A stretch of DNA of 64,000 bases. It comes from an uncultured Psychrobacter sp. GTDB lineage: Bacteria; Pseudomonadota; Gammaproteobacteria; Pseudomonadales; Moraxellaceae. The stretch spans positions 62,001-126,000 of the forward strand of contig NZ_CANKZC010000003.1 of the NCBI RefSeq assembly GCF_947488565.1, in the 5' to 3' direction. Made by a program: the position numbers and the translations under genes. The notes under the pieces are model-generated. The model was not told the origin of the DNA. It ran no database searches and saw only the letters and a program-made list of their open reading frames with translations. This document shows, one piece after another, positions 17,046-24,600 of this stretch. Position 1 is the first letter of the stretch. Every line of letters begins with the position of its first letter.

Positions 17046-18428
17046 TTGAGTAAGAACAGAATTGCTATTTTGGGTGCAGGACCGAGCGGTTTAGCACAGC
17101 TACGTGCTTTTGAAGCGGCTCGTTTAGCAGGCGTAAAGGACTTACCTGAAATAGTTTGTTATGAAAAACAAAACGCTATTGGCGGTATGTGGAATTATAG
17201 CTGGCGTACAGGCTTGGATAGAAATGGTGAACCTGTACACGGTAGTATGTATCGCTATCTATGGTCAAATGGACCCAAAGAGTGCTTAGAGTTTGCGGAT
17301 TACTCTTTTGATGAGCACTTTGGTGAGCCTATCCCCTCATATCCTCCGCGTGAAGTCTTAAAAGACTACATCATGGGCCGTATTGATAAACAAGATATTC
17401 AAAAGTACATACGTTTTGAATGCCCGGTACGTTGGGTGTCTTTCGACGATGACACGCAAAAGTTTACCGTGACGGTGATGAACCATAAAACCAATGAGCA
17501 AGAAGTCGAAGAGTTTGATTATGTCGTGGTTGCGACGGGTCACTTCTCAACACCGAATATGCCGTATTTTGCAGGTTTAGAGACTTTCCCAGGTCGTATC
17601 TTGCATGCTCATGACTTTCGCGATGCATTAGAATTTAAAGATGAAAATATCTTATTGATCGGTAGTAGTTACTCTGCTGAAGACATCGGCACGCAGTGTT
17701 ATAAGTACGGGACCAAATCAGTCACTATTAGCTATCGCACGCAAGCGCTTGGTTATGATTGGCCAGAAGGCATCAAAGAAGTACCTTTAGTGACGCATTT
17801 TGAAGATGATGTGGCGCATTTTGCAGATGGTACCAGTCAACAATTTGACGCTATCATTATGTGTACGGGCTACTTGTTCCACTTTCCATTCTTGCCTGAT
17901 GAGCTGCGCTTGCAAACGCATAACTGCTTATATCCAGCCAATCTATACAAAGGCATTTTTTGGCAGCCAAACCCCAAGCTTATCTATTTGGGAATGCAGG
18001 ATCAGTACTTTACTTTCAATATGTTTGATGCCCAAGCATGGTATGCACGTGATGTAATGATGGGTGATATCAAATTGCCCGACTTAGCAACACGGGAAGC
18101 AGATGAGCAAAAGTGGCTGACCACTTATGATAAATCGGTAACGGTTGATGATTCTATCGATTTTCAAGCCGCATATATTCGCGACTTAACCGATGCAACT
18201 GACTATCCTGAGTTTGCAGTAGAGAAGCAAGGCGAGATCCTAAAAGAGTGGCAAGAGCACAAAAAAGACGGCATCATGACCTTTAGAGAAAAGGCTTATC
18301 GTTCTACTTTGACAGGTACACTAGCACCCGAATTGCCAGAGCCTTGGTTAGATGTTCTTGATGACTCACTAGAGCACTTTTTGAACTTAAGCTTTGTTAA
18401 GCCTAAAAAACGTAAAAAGGCATCATAA
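17046..18428 (+). CDS. tmm: flavin-containing monooxygenase, trimethylamine monooxygenase type
   Basis: FAD/NADPH monooxygenase predicted to oxidise trimethylamine to its N-oxide. It has FAD motif GAGPSG near the N-terminus, the FMO-identifying sequence FPGRILHAHDF (F-x-G-x3-H-x3-F), and NADPH motif IGSSYSAEDIG. WRTGLDRNGEPVHGSMYRYL and WSNGPKECLEFADYSF are blocks I associate with bacterial Tmm. The TTG at 17046 is chosen because AGGAG (17035-17039) lies 6 nt upstream; a TTG at 17040 would abut it. At 460 aa it has the expected length. No TMAO demethylase or transporter is adjacent, and it is followed by a terminator. Confidence 0.85.
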   Translation: MSKNRIAILGAGPSGLAQLRAFEAARLAGVKDLPEIVCYEKQNAIGGMWNYSWRTGLDRNGEPVHGSMYRYLWSNGPKECLEFADYSFDEHFGEPIPSYPPREVLKDYIMGRIDKQDIQKYIRFECPVRWVSFDDDTQKFTVTVMNHKTNEQEVEEFDYVVVATGHFSTPNMPYFAGLETFPGRILHAHDFRDALEFKDENILLIGSSYSAEDIGTQCYKYGTKSVTISYRTQALGYDWPEGIKEVPLVTHFEDDVAHFADGTSQQFDAIIMCTGYLFHFPFLPDELRLQTHNCLYPANLYKGIFWQPNPKLIYLGMQDQYFTFNMFDAQAWYARDVMMGDIKLPDLATREADEQKWLTTYDKSVTVDDSIDFQAAYIRDLTDATDYPEFAVEKQGEILKEWQEHKKDGIMTFREKAYRSTLTGTLAPELPEPWLDVLDDSLEHFLNLSFVKPKKRKKAS

Positions 18429-18456
18429 ACCGTAAATTATAAATCGTTATCATTGT

Positions 18457-18493
18457 TAACCAAACATGTTCAATGAATGTGTTTGGTTTTTTC
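18457..18493. terminator. terminator between tmm and the LysE family gene
   Basis: AACCAAACA (18458-18466) pairs with TGTTTGGTT (18480-18488), followed by a T-tract on the plus strand. It separates two convergent genes. Confidence 0.85.
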
Positions 18494-18534
18494 GTTTATG
18501 CAGCTTTTGTTTATAGTTAGGTTCGCTCACTGTT

Positions 18535-19137
18535 TTAACTTTGATATAGATGCCAAGCCAAATACAACATGAGGATGCCGACTAAAGCATCCAGTATATT
18601 CCACGCTTTTGGTTTGGAAAATAAAGGTCTGAGTAATCGTGCGCCATAGCCTAGCGCAAAAAAGAAGAAGAACGAGGCACTGACTGCTCCAGCTGCAAAC
18701 ACAACTTTACTGTCTGCCCCTGTTGAAACCATCCCAACTAGCACCAATGTATCTAGATAGACGTGTGGATTGAGCCAAGTAAAACCAAAGCAGAGGAGTA
18801 GCGCCTTTTTTAGACTGGTGACTACTTGTCCATCGACATCAAGAGCATGCGATAAACGTATGCTAGCATACAAGCTTTGGAGCCCGTAACCCAACAAAAA
18901 TATGACACCAGCGAATTTGGCAATATCGACCACTTGTGGATAGCGTGCTGTGACTGCGCCAAAACCGCCGACGCCAGCAGATATCAGGATTGCATCACTG
19001 AGCGCACAAAACAGGCAGACGAAAAATATATGCTCGCGTTTAAGACCTTGTTTTAAGACAAAAGCATTTTGTGAGCCGATGGCTATAATAAGTGATAGAC
19101 CAAGTAAGAAGCCAGAGACGTAATCGGGAGCATTCAT
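18535..19137 (-). CDS. LysE/ArgO family amino-acid exporter
   Basis: Inner-membrane exporter of the LysE superfamily, 200 aa, about six membrane segments. The N-terminal signature LSLIIAIGSQNAFVLKQGLKR is ArgO/LysE-like, with CALSDAILISAGVGGFG and the conserved FGFTWLNPHVYLDTLVLVG. ArgO homologues export basic amino acids such as arginine. No regulator (ArgP/LysG) is next to it, so the substrate is not settled. It is the second basic-amino-acid exporter in the window after LysO (9456). Confidence 0.9.
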   Translation of the reverse strand: MNAPDYVSGFLLGLSLIIAIGSQNAFVLKQGLKREHIFFVCLFCALSDAILISAGVGGFGAVTARYPQVVDIAKFAGVIFLLGYGLQSLYASIRLSHALDVDGQVVTSLKKALLLCFGFTWLNPHVYLDTLVLVGMVSTGADSKVVFAAGAVSASFFFFFALGYGARLLRPLFSKPKAWNILDALVGILMLYLAWHLYQS

Positions 19138-19291
19138 AATATAATAGTGATTCGTTTTTTGAAGGGTAGTAATGTTGACATTTTGCGTACTGGCAGCGCT
19201 CTAAAAAGCTGTTAAGATACGCTATTGATTTAATCTATGCAATACAAGATAAACACAATCTGACTGCAAGGAATGAGGGGCACAGTACGTC

Positions 19292-20035
19292 ATGGTCGTA
19301 AGTCTGACAAGAATGCTACAATCATTTGGTCAAGCTCAAGATGACTTGCCTACACTCGCGGCTCAAAATATTCAACAGACAGCGGGCAGCCCTGAGTTAG
19401 ATACGACTAAGGCCAGCGATCAAAGTAGTAGTGAGCACTCTATATTGACCCCGCCTGAGCGTGCAGATCGTATCTGTGCTGCGCTAGCACACGTTAATGA
19501 CATCCAAACGCCAACGCCATTAACGGATCGTTATTTGTCCAATCGATCCCAGATGCGTCCGGAGAATAGACCTCCTTTTGACCCAGATACGTTATGGTAT
19601 CTAAAACATGGAAGCTGTCCGATTATGACCGAGCTTGTTGATGTGGTCGATGAAGCCACCCTAAATGCAATGCCCATTGAGGCTGTTGCAATACTAGACC
19701 GAATCAACGGTAAGCTTAAGCGCTACCGTGAGTGGAGTAGTGAGCTCAATGAGCAGCAACAACAGCAGCACAACGAACGTCAATTTGTCATTGATAAACT
19801 GGTATCTGAGAGCATCCCAGAGGCATTGTATCATTATGAGCAACTTCAACGTTTTAGCCCGCACCGTACCAAAAACAATATGGTACAAGGAAAAATGACG
19901 GCAGGCGATATGTTGACAGATTTGTTTTTGGAGATTGATTACGAGCTTGATGAGTTATTGGATGAGTTGCATCAAACGGTTATGGATCGTCTTGCTTCAA
20001 CGCATCGTTATGTGAAAAGCCGCACCCAAAGCTGA
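19292..20035 (+). CDS. hypothetical protein, paralogue 1 of a three-gene cluster
   Basis: 247 aa, not recognised. The N-terminal ~100 residues are polar and probably disordered. The C-terminal half shares a two-part pattern with the next two genes: part A, IDRINGKLKRY...RQFVIDKLVSESIPEALYHYEQL, and part B, DMLTDLFLEIDYELDELLDE ending in LASTHRYVKSR. It is helical and coiled-coil-like, with a Gln run (EQQQQQH) in the loop of part A. Unlike its paralogues it has no membrane segment. GAGG lies about 14 nt before the ATG, so the start could be later (ATG 19313). A run of hairpins including a terminator follows, so it may be transcribed separately from paralogues 2 and 3. Confidence 0.72.
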   Translation: MVVSLTRMLQSFGQAQDDLPTLAAQNIQQTAGSPELDTTKASDQSSSEHSILTPPERADRICAALAHVNDIQTPTPLTDRYLSNRSQMRPENRPPFDPDTLWYLKHGSCPIMTELVDVVDEATLNAMPIEAVAILDRINGKLKRYREWSSELNEQQQQQHNERQFVIDKLVSESIPEALYHYEQLQRFSPHRTKNNMVQGKMTAGDMLTDLFLEIDYELDELLDELHQTVMDRLASTHRYVKSRTQS

Positions 20036-20124
20036 CCTTACCAACATAAGGCAAGTGAGTAGTATTGAACATAAGGGGTTCAATACATAACAAAACAAGG
20101 CTTTAGTACAGCCTTATTTTTTTG
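20036..20124 (+). terminator. three consecutive hairpins, the last terminator-like
   Basis: CCTTA/TAAGG (20036-20051), then a perfect 9-bp stem GTATTGAAC/GTTCAATAC with loop ATAAGGG (20062-20086), then AAGGCT/AGCCTT (20097-20115) followed by ATTTTTTTG. The third is a good intrinsic terminator for paralogue 1. The other two are unexplained. Confidence 0.7.
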
Positions 20125-20189
20125 TTTAATGTTTATTTAAAATAATAAAAGTTTGCCAAACAATTCTGCCAAATGACGAGGACAACCTA

Positions 20190-20798
20190 ATGACCCAAGT
20201 AACTGCAATGCTAGTGATGTTTGTTTTATATGGGTTGCTACCAGCAGCAGGGTTATATTTGGGGTATCGTGGCATCAAAAAAGTAACCGCTCCTAAAATG
20301 CTAGAATATGAAGCCATGCCACAACTGGGTTATATCCCCGAAAAAAGCTTGCCAATTGAGGTCAAGACGACACTTGCCCAAATCAATCAAAAAGGCGAAA
20401 AGCTGCGTGCTATTTATGGAGATACCAATAATGATGGCAAAATTGATGACACAGATACGGTAACCGAAACCTATGTCATGATTCAAAACTTGATGGACGA
20501 GCATATTCCAGAGGCAGTAGCGGACTATCGTCGCTTGCATGACTTGGATGATGGTCGCGCTGATAATACCAAAATCAAGCACTCTAATGTCACGGGTAAA
20601 GAGGCGCTGCTTGAAGTACTAAACACCATCAATACACAGTTTGACGATTTACTTAATGCTTCGTATCATCAAGATGGTCAAAAGCTACTCGCAACCAATC
20701 GTTATTTGCAGCAGCGTTTTGATGGCGCTGTCTCTAATGCTCAGAGCTTACAAATAGACGATGATAACGACGCTAGTATCAACAAAAACCAAAGCTAG
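20190..20798 (+). CDS. hypothetical membrane-anchored protein, paralogue 2, EF-hand-like loop
   Basis: 202 aa, not recognised. One N-terminal membrane segment (about residues 5-25) is followed by the cluster's part A (LAQINQKGEKLRAIYG ... MDEHIPEAVADYRRL) and part B (EALLEVLNTINTQFDDLL ... LLATNRYLQQRF). In the loop of part A, where the others have Gln/Asn-rich sequence, it has DTNNDGKIDDTD (residues 78-89), an EF-hand/dockerin-type calcium loop with acids or Asn at positions 1, 3, 5, 9 and 12 and Gly at 6. The tail is acidic and Asn-rich. AGGACAACC precedes the ATG. It ends 14 bp before paralogue 3, so they form an operon. Confidence 0.75.
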   Translation: MTQVTAMLVMFVLYGLLPAAGLYLGYRGIKKVTAPKMLEYEAMPQLGYIPEKSLPIEVKTTLAQINQKGEKLRAIYGDTNNDGKIDDTDTVTETYVMIQNLMDEHIPEAVADYRRLHDLDDGRADNTKIKHSNVTGKEALLEVLNTINTQFDDLLNASYHQDGQKLLATNRYLQQRFDGAVSNAQSLQIDDDNDASINKNQS

Positions 20799-20812
20799 AA
20801 GAGTAAGGGTAT

Positions 20813-21370
20813 ATGAGTGTGCTGATAGGTGTTGGCATTGTGACCACGATTACTACTATTTATTTGGGTAAAAAAGGCTGGCAAGCGTTTCATAAAGCAG
20901 TCGGCATTACGCCAGGCGTGCTCAAATATCGCGATCGTCATGCACCACTATCTTTATCTACGTTAAATTGGCGACAGCTAAACTTGAATAAAAAACATTT
21001 GCAGGTTTTGCCCGATCATCAGTTACGTCAGTTGCAACGTATCGATGAAAAAGTAAATAGCTACTATGAGTACCAAAAAGCGTTATCAGATCAAAATAAA
21101 ACATCAGCGGTAACAGAGCAGCAGTTTGTAGTAGACAAGATGCTGCATACTCGCTTGTCTGAAATGCTGGCCAGTCGTTATCACCTAGCGAGTATTCATA
21201 CAACTGCCAATCAGATAGAGGATGAAAAAAACGTAGAAGCCGATGAATTATTGCAGCAAGTATTGAATAGTATTGAACAGCGCTTAGACGAGCTGTTGGC
21301 GCAAATGCAGACGCAGCACTTACAAGAGCTACAAGTTATGAAAAACTATATCGATAGTCATGATAGCTAA
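20813..21370 (+). CDS. hypothetical membrane-anchored protein, paralogue 3
   Basis: 185 aa, not recognised. It has an N-terminal membrane segment (about residues 3-19, VLIGVGIVTTITTIYLG). Part A reads LQRIDEKVNSYYEYQKAL ... QQFVVDKMLHTRLSEMLASRYHL. Part B reads ELLQQVLNSIEQRLDELLAQ ... QVMKNYIDSH. Predicted soluble part is helical and rich in Gln and Leu. It starts 14 bp after paralogue 2, with a GTAAGGGT-type ribosome binding site, and is followed by a strong terminator. Paralogues 2 and 3 share size and topology and may form a heteromer, which is inference. Confidence 0.75.
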   Translation: MSVLIGVGIVTTITTIYLGKKGWQAFHKAVGITPGVLKYRDRHAPLSLSTLNWRQLNLNKKHLQVLPDHQLRQLQRIDEKVNSYYEYQKALSDQNKTSAVTEQQFVVDKMLHTRLSEMLASRYHLASIHTTANQIEDEKNVEADELLQQVLNSIEQRLDELLAQMQTQHLQELQVMKNYIDSHDS

Positions 21371-21404
21371 CTTTTGCTTTAGTAATGTTATCGCAGAAGA
21401 TGTA

Positions 21405-21446
21405 CAAAAAAGCTGCCAATGATTATAATTCATTGGCAGCTTTTTG
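21405..21446. terminator. strong terminator after paralogue 3
   Basis: AAAAAGCTGCCAATGA (21406-21421) and TCATTGGCAGCTTTTT (21430-21445) are perfect complements around an 8-nt loop, with T-tracts in both directions. It separates the paralogue operon from convergent rluB. Confidence 0.9.
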
Positions 21447-21533
21447 CTATTTTACGCTAAATTTTCAAAGTTTTATTTATCAAATACTGATTAATATAAG
21501 CTGTATTAAACAAAGCTTCGAACAATATTTAAA

Positions 21534-22472
21534 TTAACGTTTATTGCTATTGTTGTTACTACGATCTCGAGTATTACGCGTTCCACGACTCGCAGGACTA
21601 GCACTACTCTTAGGTTTTGTGCTGTTACTGCGACTGTCATTGCGATTATCACTACGACGCGCTTTTAGTGGTTTGTTTTTGATGCGTTCTTGCTTTTCTT
21701 TGGCCGCGCCATGCAGACCCGTACCATAACGTGGACGTAAACTTACTAGATCCGTTAACGTATTAATGTCTTTTTTATCCAATTCTAAAAAACGTCCAGT
21801 ACGTAACTCTTTTGGTAATGAGATCGTACCGTAGCGGGTACGTAGTAGACGACTGACCTTGAGACCTTGCGACTCAAACAGACGACGTACTTCACGGTTG
21901 CGCCCTTCTTTTAGCTTAACGTGATACCATTTATTGACACCCTCACCGCCACCTTCTTTAATGTCTTCAAATTGTGCCATACCGTCTTCTAACATGACCC
22001 CAGCGGTAAGAGTACGCGCAATCTCAGAGGTCACTTCGCCAAGTACACGTACCGCATATTCGCGAGTGATTTCATTAGAGGGATGCATCAAACGGTGTGC
22101 CATTTCGCCATCATTGGTAAACAGCAACAACCCAGTAGAATTGATATCGAGACGACCAACCATTACCCAACGGTCATGAGTTAGCTTTGGCAAACGTTCA
22201 AAAACCGTTGGACGACCTTCTGGATCTTTAGCGGAGCAGACTTCCCCTTCAGGCTTGTAATAAGCGATCACTCGGCGACGCTTCTCGTTTTCGGCCGTGT
22301 ATTTTATTTGACGACCATCAACGCGAATCTCATCACCTTGCTCAACGCGATCACCAATCGTTGCTGGTCCACTGTTGACAGTTACTCGTCCTGATTTAAT
22401 GACTTCTTCCATCTGACGACGTGAGCCAAGTCCCATACGGGCGAGGGCTTTTTGCAGTTTTTCATCTTTCAT
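21534..22472 (-). CDS. rluB: 23S rRNA pseudouridine synthase RluB-like
   Basis: Converts U2605 (E. coli numbering) of 23S rRNA to pseudouridine. An N-terminal S4 RNA-binding domain (KLQKALARMGLGSRRQMEEV) is followed by the RsuA-family catalytic domain, with the active-site Asp in VGRLDINSTGLLLFTNDGEM and LMHPSNEITREYAVRV. NREVRRLFESQGLKVSRL is also family-typical. The C-terminal ~60 residues are a basic Ser/Asn/Arg-rich tail, as in many RluB proteins, here particularly repetitive. RluE/RluF are less likely on length and S4 presence. AAGGA lies upstream of the ATG. Confidence 0.92.
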   Translation of the reverse strand: MKDEKLQKALARMGLGSRRQMEEVIKSGRVTVNSGPATIGDRVEQGDEIRVDGRQIKYTAENEKRRRVIAYYKPEGEVCSAKDPEGRPTVFERLPKLTHDRWVMVGRLDINSTGLLLFTNDGEMAHRLMHPSNEITREYAVRVLGEVTSEIARTLTAGVMLEDGMAQFEDIKEGGGEGVNKWYHVKLKEGRNREVRRLFESQGLKVSRLLRTRYGTISLPKELRTGRFLELDKKDINTLTDLVSLRPRYGTGLHGAAKEKQERIKNKPLKARRSDNRNDSRSNSTKPKSSASPASRGTRNTRDRSNNNSNKR

Positions 22473-23016
22473 AATCGTGTCCTTGAGTCGGTTAAGTTAC
22501 ATTTCGCAATGTATCAACATCATTGAGTGAGTTTTAACGTGTATTCTACGCTATTTTAAAATATTTAGTGCATAAATTGCTTTATTCCTCATTTTTTAGG
22601 CATTTTTGTATGTCTCAGGTTATCAAGAGACGCTAGATGTTAACAATCATTCATACCTTAAATGTTGCGTTCATATTTTCTTGGTGAAATTTTACAGGTC
22701 ATTTTCTGTTGTTTGAACCGTTAAAAGTGTTATTAACACCGTTCATGCTATTAATAGATATTTCTATTTCTCTTAAGTTATGTCGATTGTTACTATGTAA
22801 GTTGTAAGAAAAGAAACCTTTAATGTCGAGAATCCCACATTAAGTGAGTATTCTTCCATTACAAAAGTTTATAGAATATTGCGTTGTATTTGATTTAAGT
22901 GTATATTCATCGTTAATTAATTCGCTATTTCGAATACATGTATTTTTTTAATCCGTTTTTACGAATATATGTAACAAATATACTCGTTTTGAAGGATATA
23001 AGGTTGAGTAGACATC
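22473..23016. other. long AT-rich leader upstream of the polysaccharide locus
   Basis: 544 bp between divergent rluB and wza, notably AT-rich. I found no JUMPstart/ops (GGCGGTAG) element. The repeated motif at 22931-22973 is the only organised signal I see. It probably holds the promoter of the wza operon. Confidence 0.55.
22931..22973. promoter_or_regulatory. twin CGAATAYATGTA motif upstream of wza
   Basis: CGAATACATGTA (22931-22942) and CGAATATATGTA (22962-22973) are direct repeats 31 bp apart, about three helical turns. The first overlaps a perfect 12-bp palindrome, AATACATGTATT (22933-22944). This arrangement suggests a regulator-binding region for the locus; the AT-rich context makes chance possible. 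Confidence 0.4.
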
Positions 23017-24144
23017 ATGGTCAATAAGCATTTTATCCCTACGCAAAATTCCTCAAAAAAGTTGTTGAACGCATTATGTTTGTCGACTGTTGTGTTTCTT
23101 ACTGGTTGTGCGACTACCATCAATGCAGGTTTGCAATCTGGAGATTTACCACCTAATGGTACTTTTGTAGCAGAGAACGGTATTCGATTCAATGTTCAGC
23201 CGTTAAACCTAGCTACTCTACCACCCAAGCAAGTTGCTGTACGCAATGATGATGTGACTCGTTTGATTCAATCTTCTAATCCAATGAATTATCGTATTGC
23301 GGATGGGGATATCTTAAGTATCGAGCTTGTTGGTTATCCAGATATCTCATCTTCATCATCCGCTGGAAGCTCTAATCCTTATGCGTCAGGTTTTCCTGTT
23401 GATCAACAAGGCTTTATCCAGTTCCCTATGATAGGTCGAATCAAAGCAAGTGGTTTGAGTGTACCGCAATTTACGAACATTTTAAGCGCAAGATTACAAA
23501 AGTATCTTAAGTATGCAGACCCACAAGTAAAGGTTATTAACTATCGTGGTAATAAGTTCTTTATTGATGGTGCAGTCAGACAACCTGGTGAATTTAATAT
23601 TGAAGATGCGCCGGTAACGCTTTATGGAGCGATATCTATGGCGGGCGGAGCAACTGAAACTGGCGACTCAAACAATATTATATTGAATCGCAATGGTAAG
23701 AGCTATGAGCTAGGTCTACAGTCATTACGTGAAATGGGTTCATCAGCCAACCAAATATACTTACAAGATGGTGACTCTATCCATGTCAACAGCCAAAGCC
23801 GTAATAGGGTGCTTGTTTTGGGTGAGTTTGGACAAATCGAGCCTATCCCAATTCTTGAGCAAGGCCTGAGCTTATCTAGTGTATTGGGAGAGTCAAGAGG
23901 ACTCAACGCTAGTACTGCCGATGCTGCCAAGATATATATCGTTCGTGATAATAAACAAGCGCAATATACCAATATTTATTATGTCGATATGCAGACCATT
24001 ACAAGTTTTGCCTTGGCCAATCGTTTTGAGATGCAGCCTAACGACATCGTTTATGTCGATCCAACCGGTCTTACTCGCTGGAACCGTGTGATCAGTGCCT
24101 TATTACCATCGACTTCTGCGGCAAGCCTAATTTCAGATTTTTAG
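23017..24144 (+). CDS. wza: polysaccharide export outer-membrane lipoprotein Wza
   Basis: Outer-membrane translocon for capsule or exopolysaccharide. A lipoprotein signal ends in LTGC, with Cys31 as the lipidation site. A polysaccharide-export domain (YRIADGDILSIELVGYPDIS ... VDQQGFIQFPMIGRIKASGL) and SLBB-type repeats (FFIDGAVRQPGEFNI; RVLVLGEFGQIEPIPI) follow. At 375 aa it is a normal length. It is the first gene of the locus, with wzb 15 bp downstream. The upstream region is long and carries a twin motif. AAGG is somewhat far from the ATG. Confidence 0.95.
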   Translation: MVNKHFIPTQNSSKKLLNALCLSTVVFLTGCATTINAGLQSGDLPPNGTFVAENGIRFNVQPLNLATLPPKQVAVRNDDVTRLIQSSNPMNYRIADGDILSIELVGYPDISSSSSAGSSNPYASGFPVDQQGFIQFPMIGRIKASGLSVPQFTNILSARLQKYLKYADPQVKVINYRGNKFFIDGAVRQPGEFNIEDAPVTLYGAISMAGGATETGDSNNIILNRNGKSYELGLQSLREMGSSANQIYLQDGDSIHVNSQSRNRVLVLGEFGQIEPIPILEQGLSLSSVLGESRGLNASTADAAKIYIVRDNKQAQYTNIYYVDMQTITSFALANRFEMQPNDIVYVDPTGLTRWNRVISALLPSTSAASLISDF

Positions 24145-24159
24145 ATAAAAGCGTCGATT

Positions 24160-24591
24160 ATGGCATTTGATAATATTTTAGTCGTTTGCGTAGGCAATAT
24201 ATGCCGTAGTCCGATGGCAGCTGCGATGTTAGCCAAGCGCTATCCGCAAAAGCATATTGATTCAGCTGGCGTGTCAGCATTGGTCGGTTATCCTGCTGAC
24301 GCTAAAGCGATTGAAGTAATGGCCACTGACGATACAAATATTGACTCACATATTGCCAAACAGATTAGTGAAGATTTAGTAAGACAGGCAGATTTGATTT
24401 TGACGATGTCAATCAGTCAAACCAAGTGGATTGAAGATAGGTGGCCACATTGCCGAGGCAAAACGTTTCGAATTGGCCATTGGATTGGTAAAGATATTGA
24501 AGACCCTTATGGGTTACCTACATCAGTGTTTGAGGTTGCTAAGAGCCATATTATTGATAGTCTCGAGCAATGGAATGAAAAAATCATTTAA
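24160..24591 (+). CDS. wzb: low-molecular-weight protein-tyrosine phosphatase Wzb
   Basis: Dephosphorylates the tyrosine kinase Wzc, allowing cyclic control of polymer export. It has the P-loop CVGNICRS with C10 and R16 (C-x5-R) and the general-acid Asp in EDPYG (D115). At 143 aa it is the standard length. It sits between wza and wzc with short gaps (15 and 9 bp), the usual order. Confidence 0.96.
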   Translation: MAFDNILVVCVGNICRSPMAAAMLAKRYPQKHIDSAGVSALVGYPADAKAIEVMATDDTNIDSHIAKQISEDLVRQADLILTMSISQTKWIEDRWPHCRGKTFRIGHWIGKDIEDPYGLPTSVFEVAKSHIIDSLEQWNEKII

Positions 24592-24600
24592 GTAGCGGAT

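Noticed and set aside
22473..23016. JUMPstart/ops element for RfaH upstream of wza
   Set aside because: Looked for GGCGGTAG and found none in this gap.
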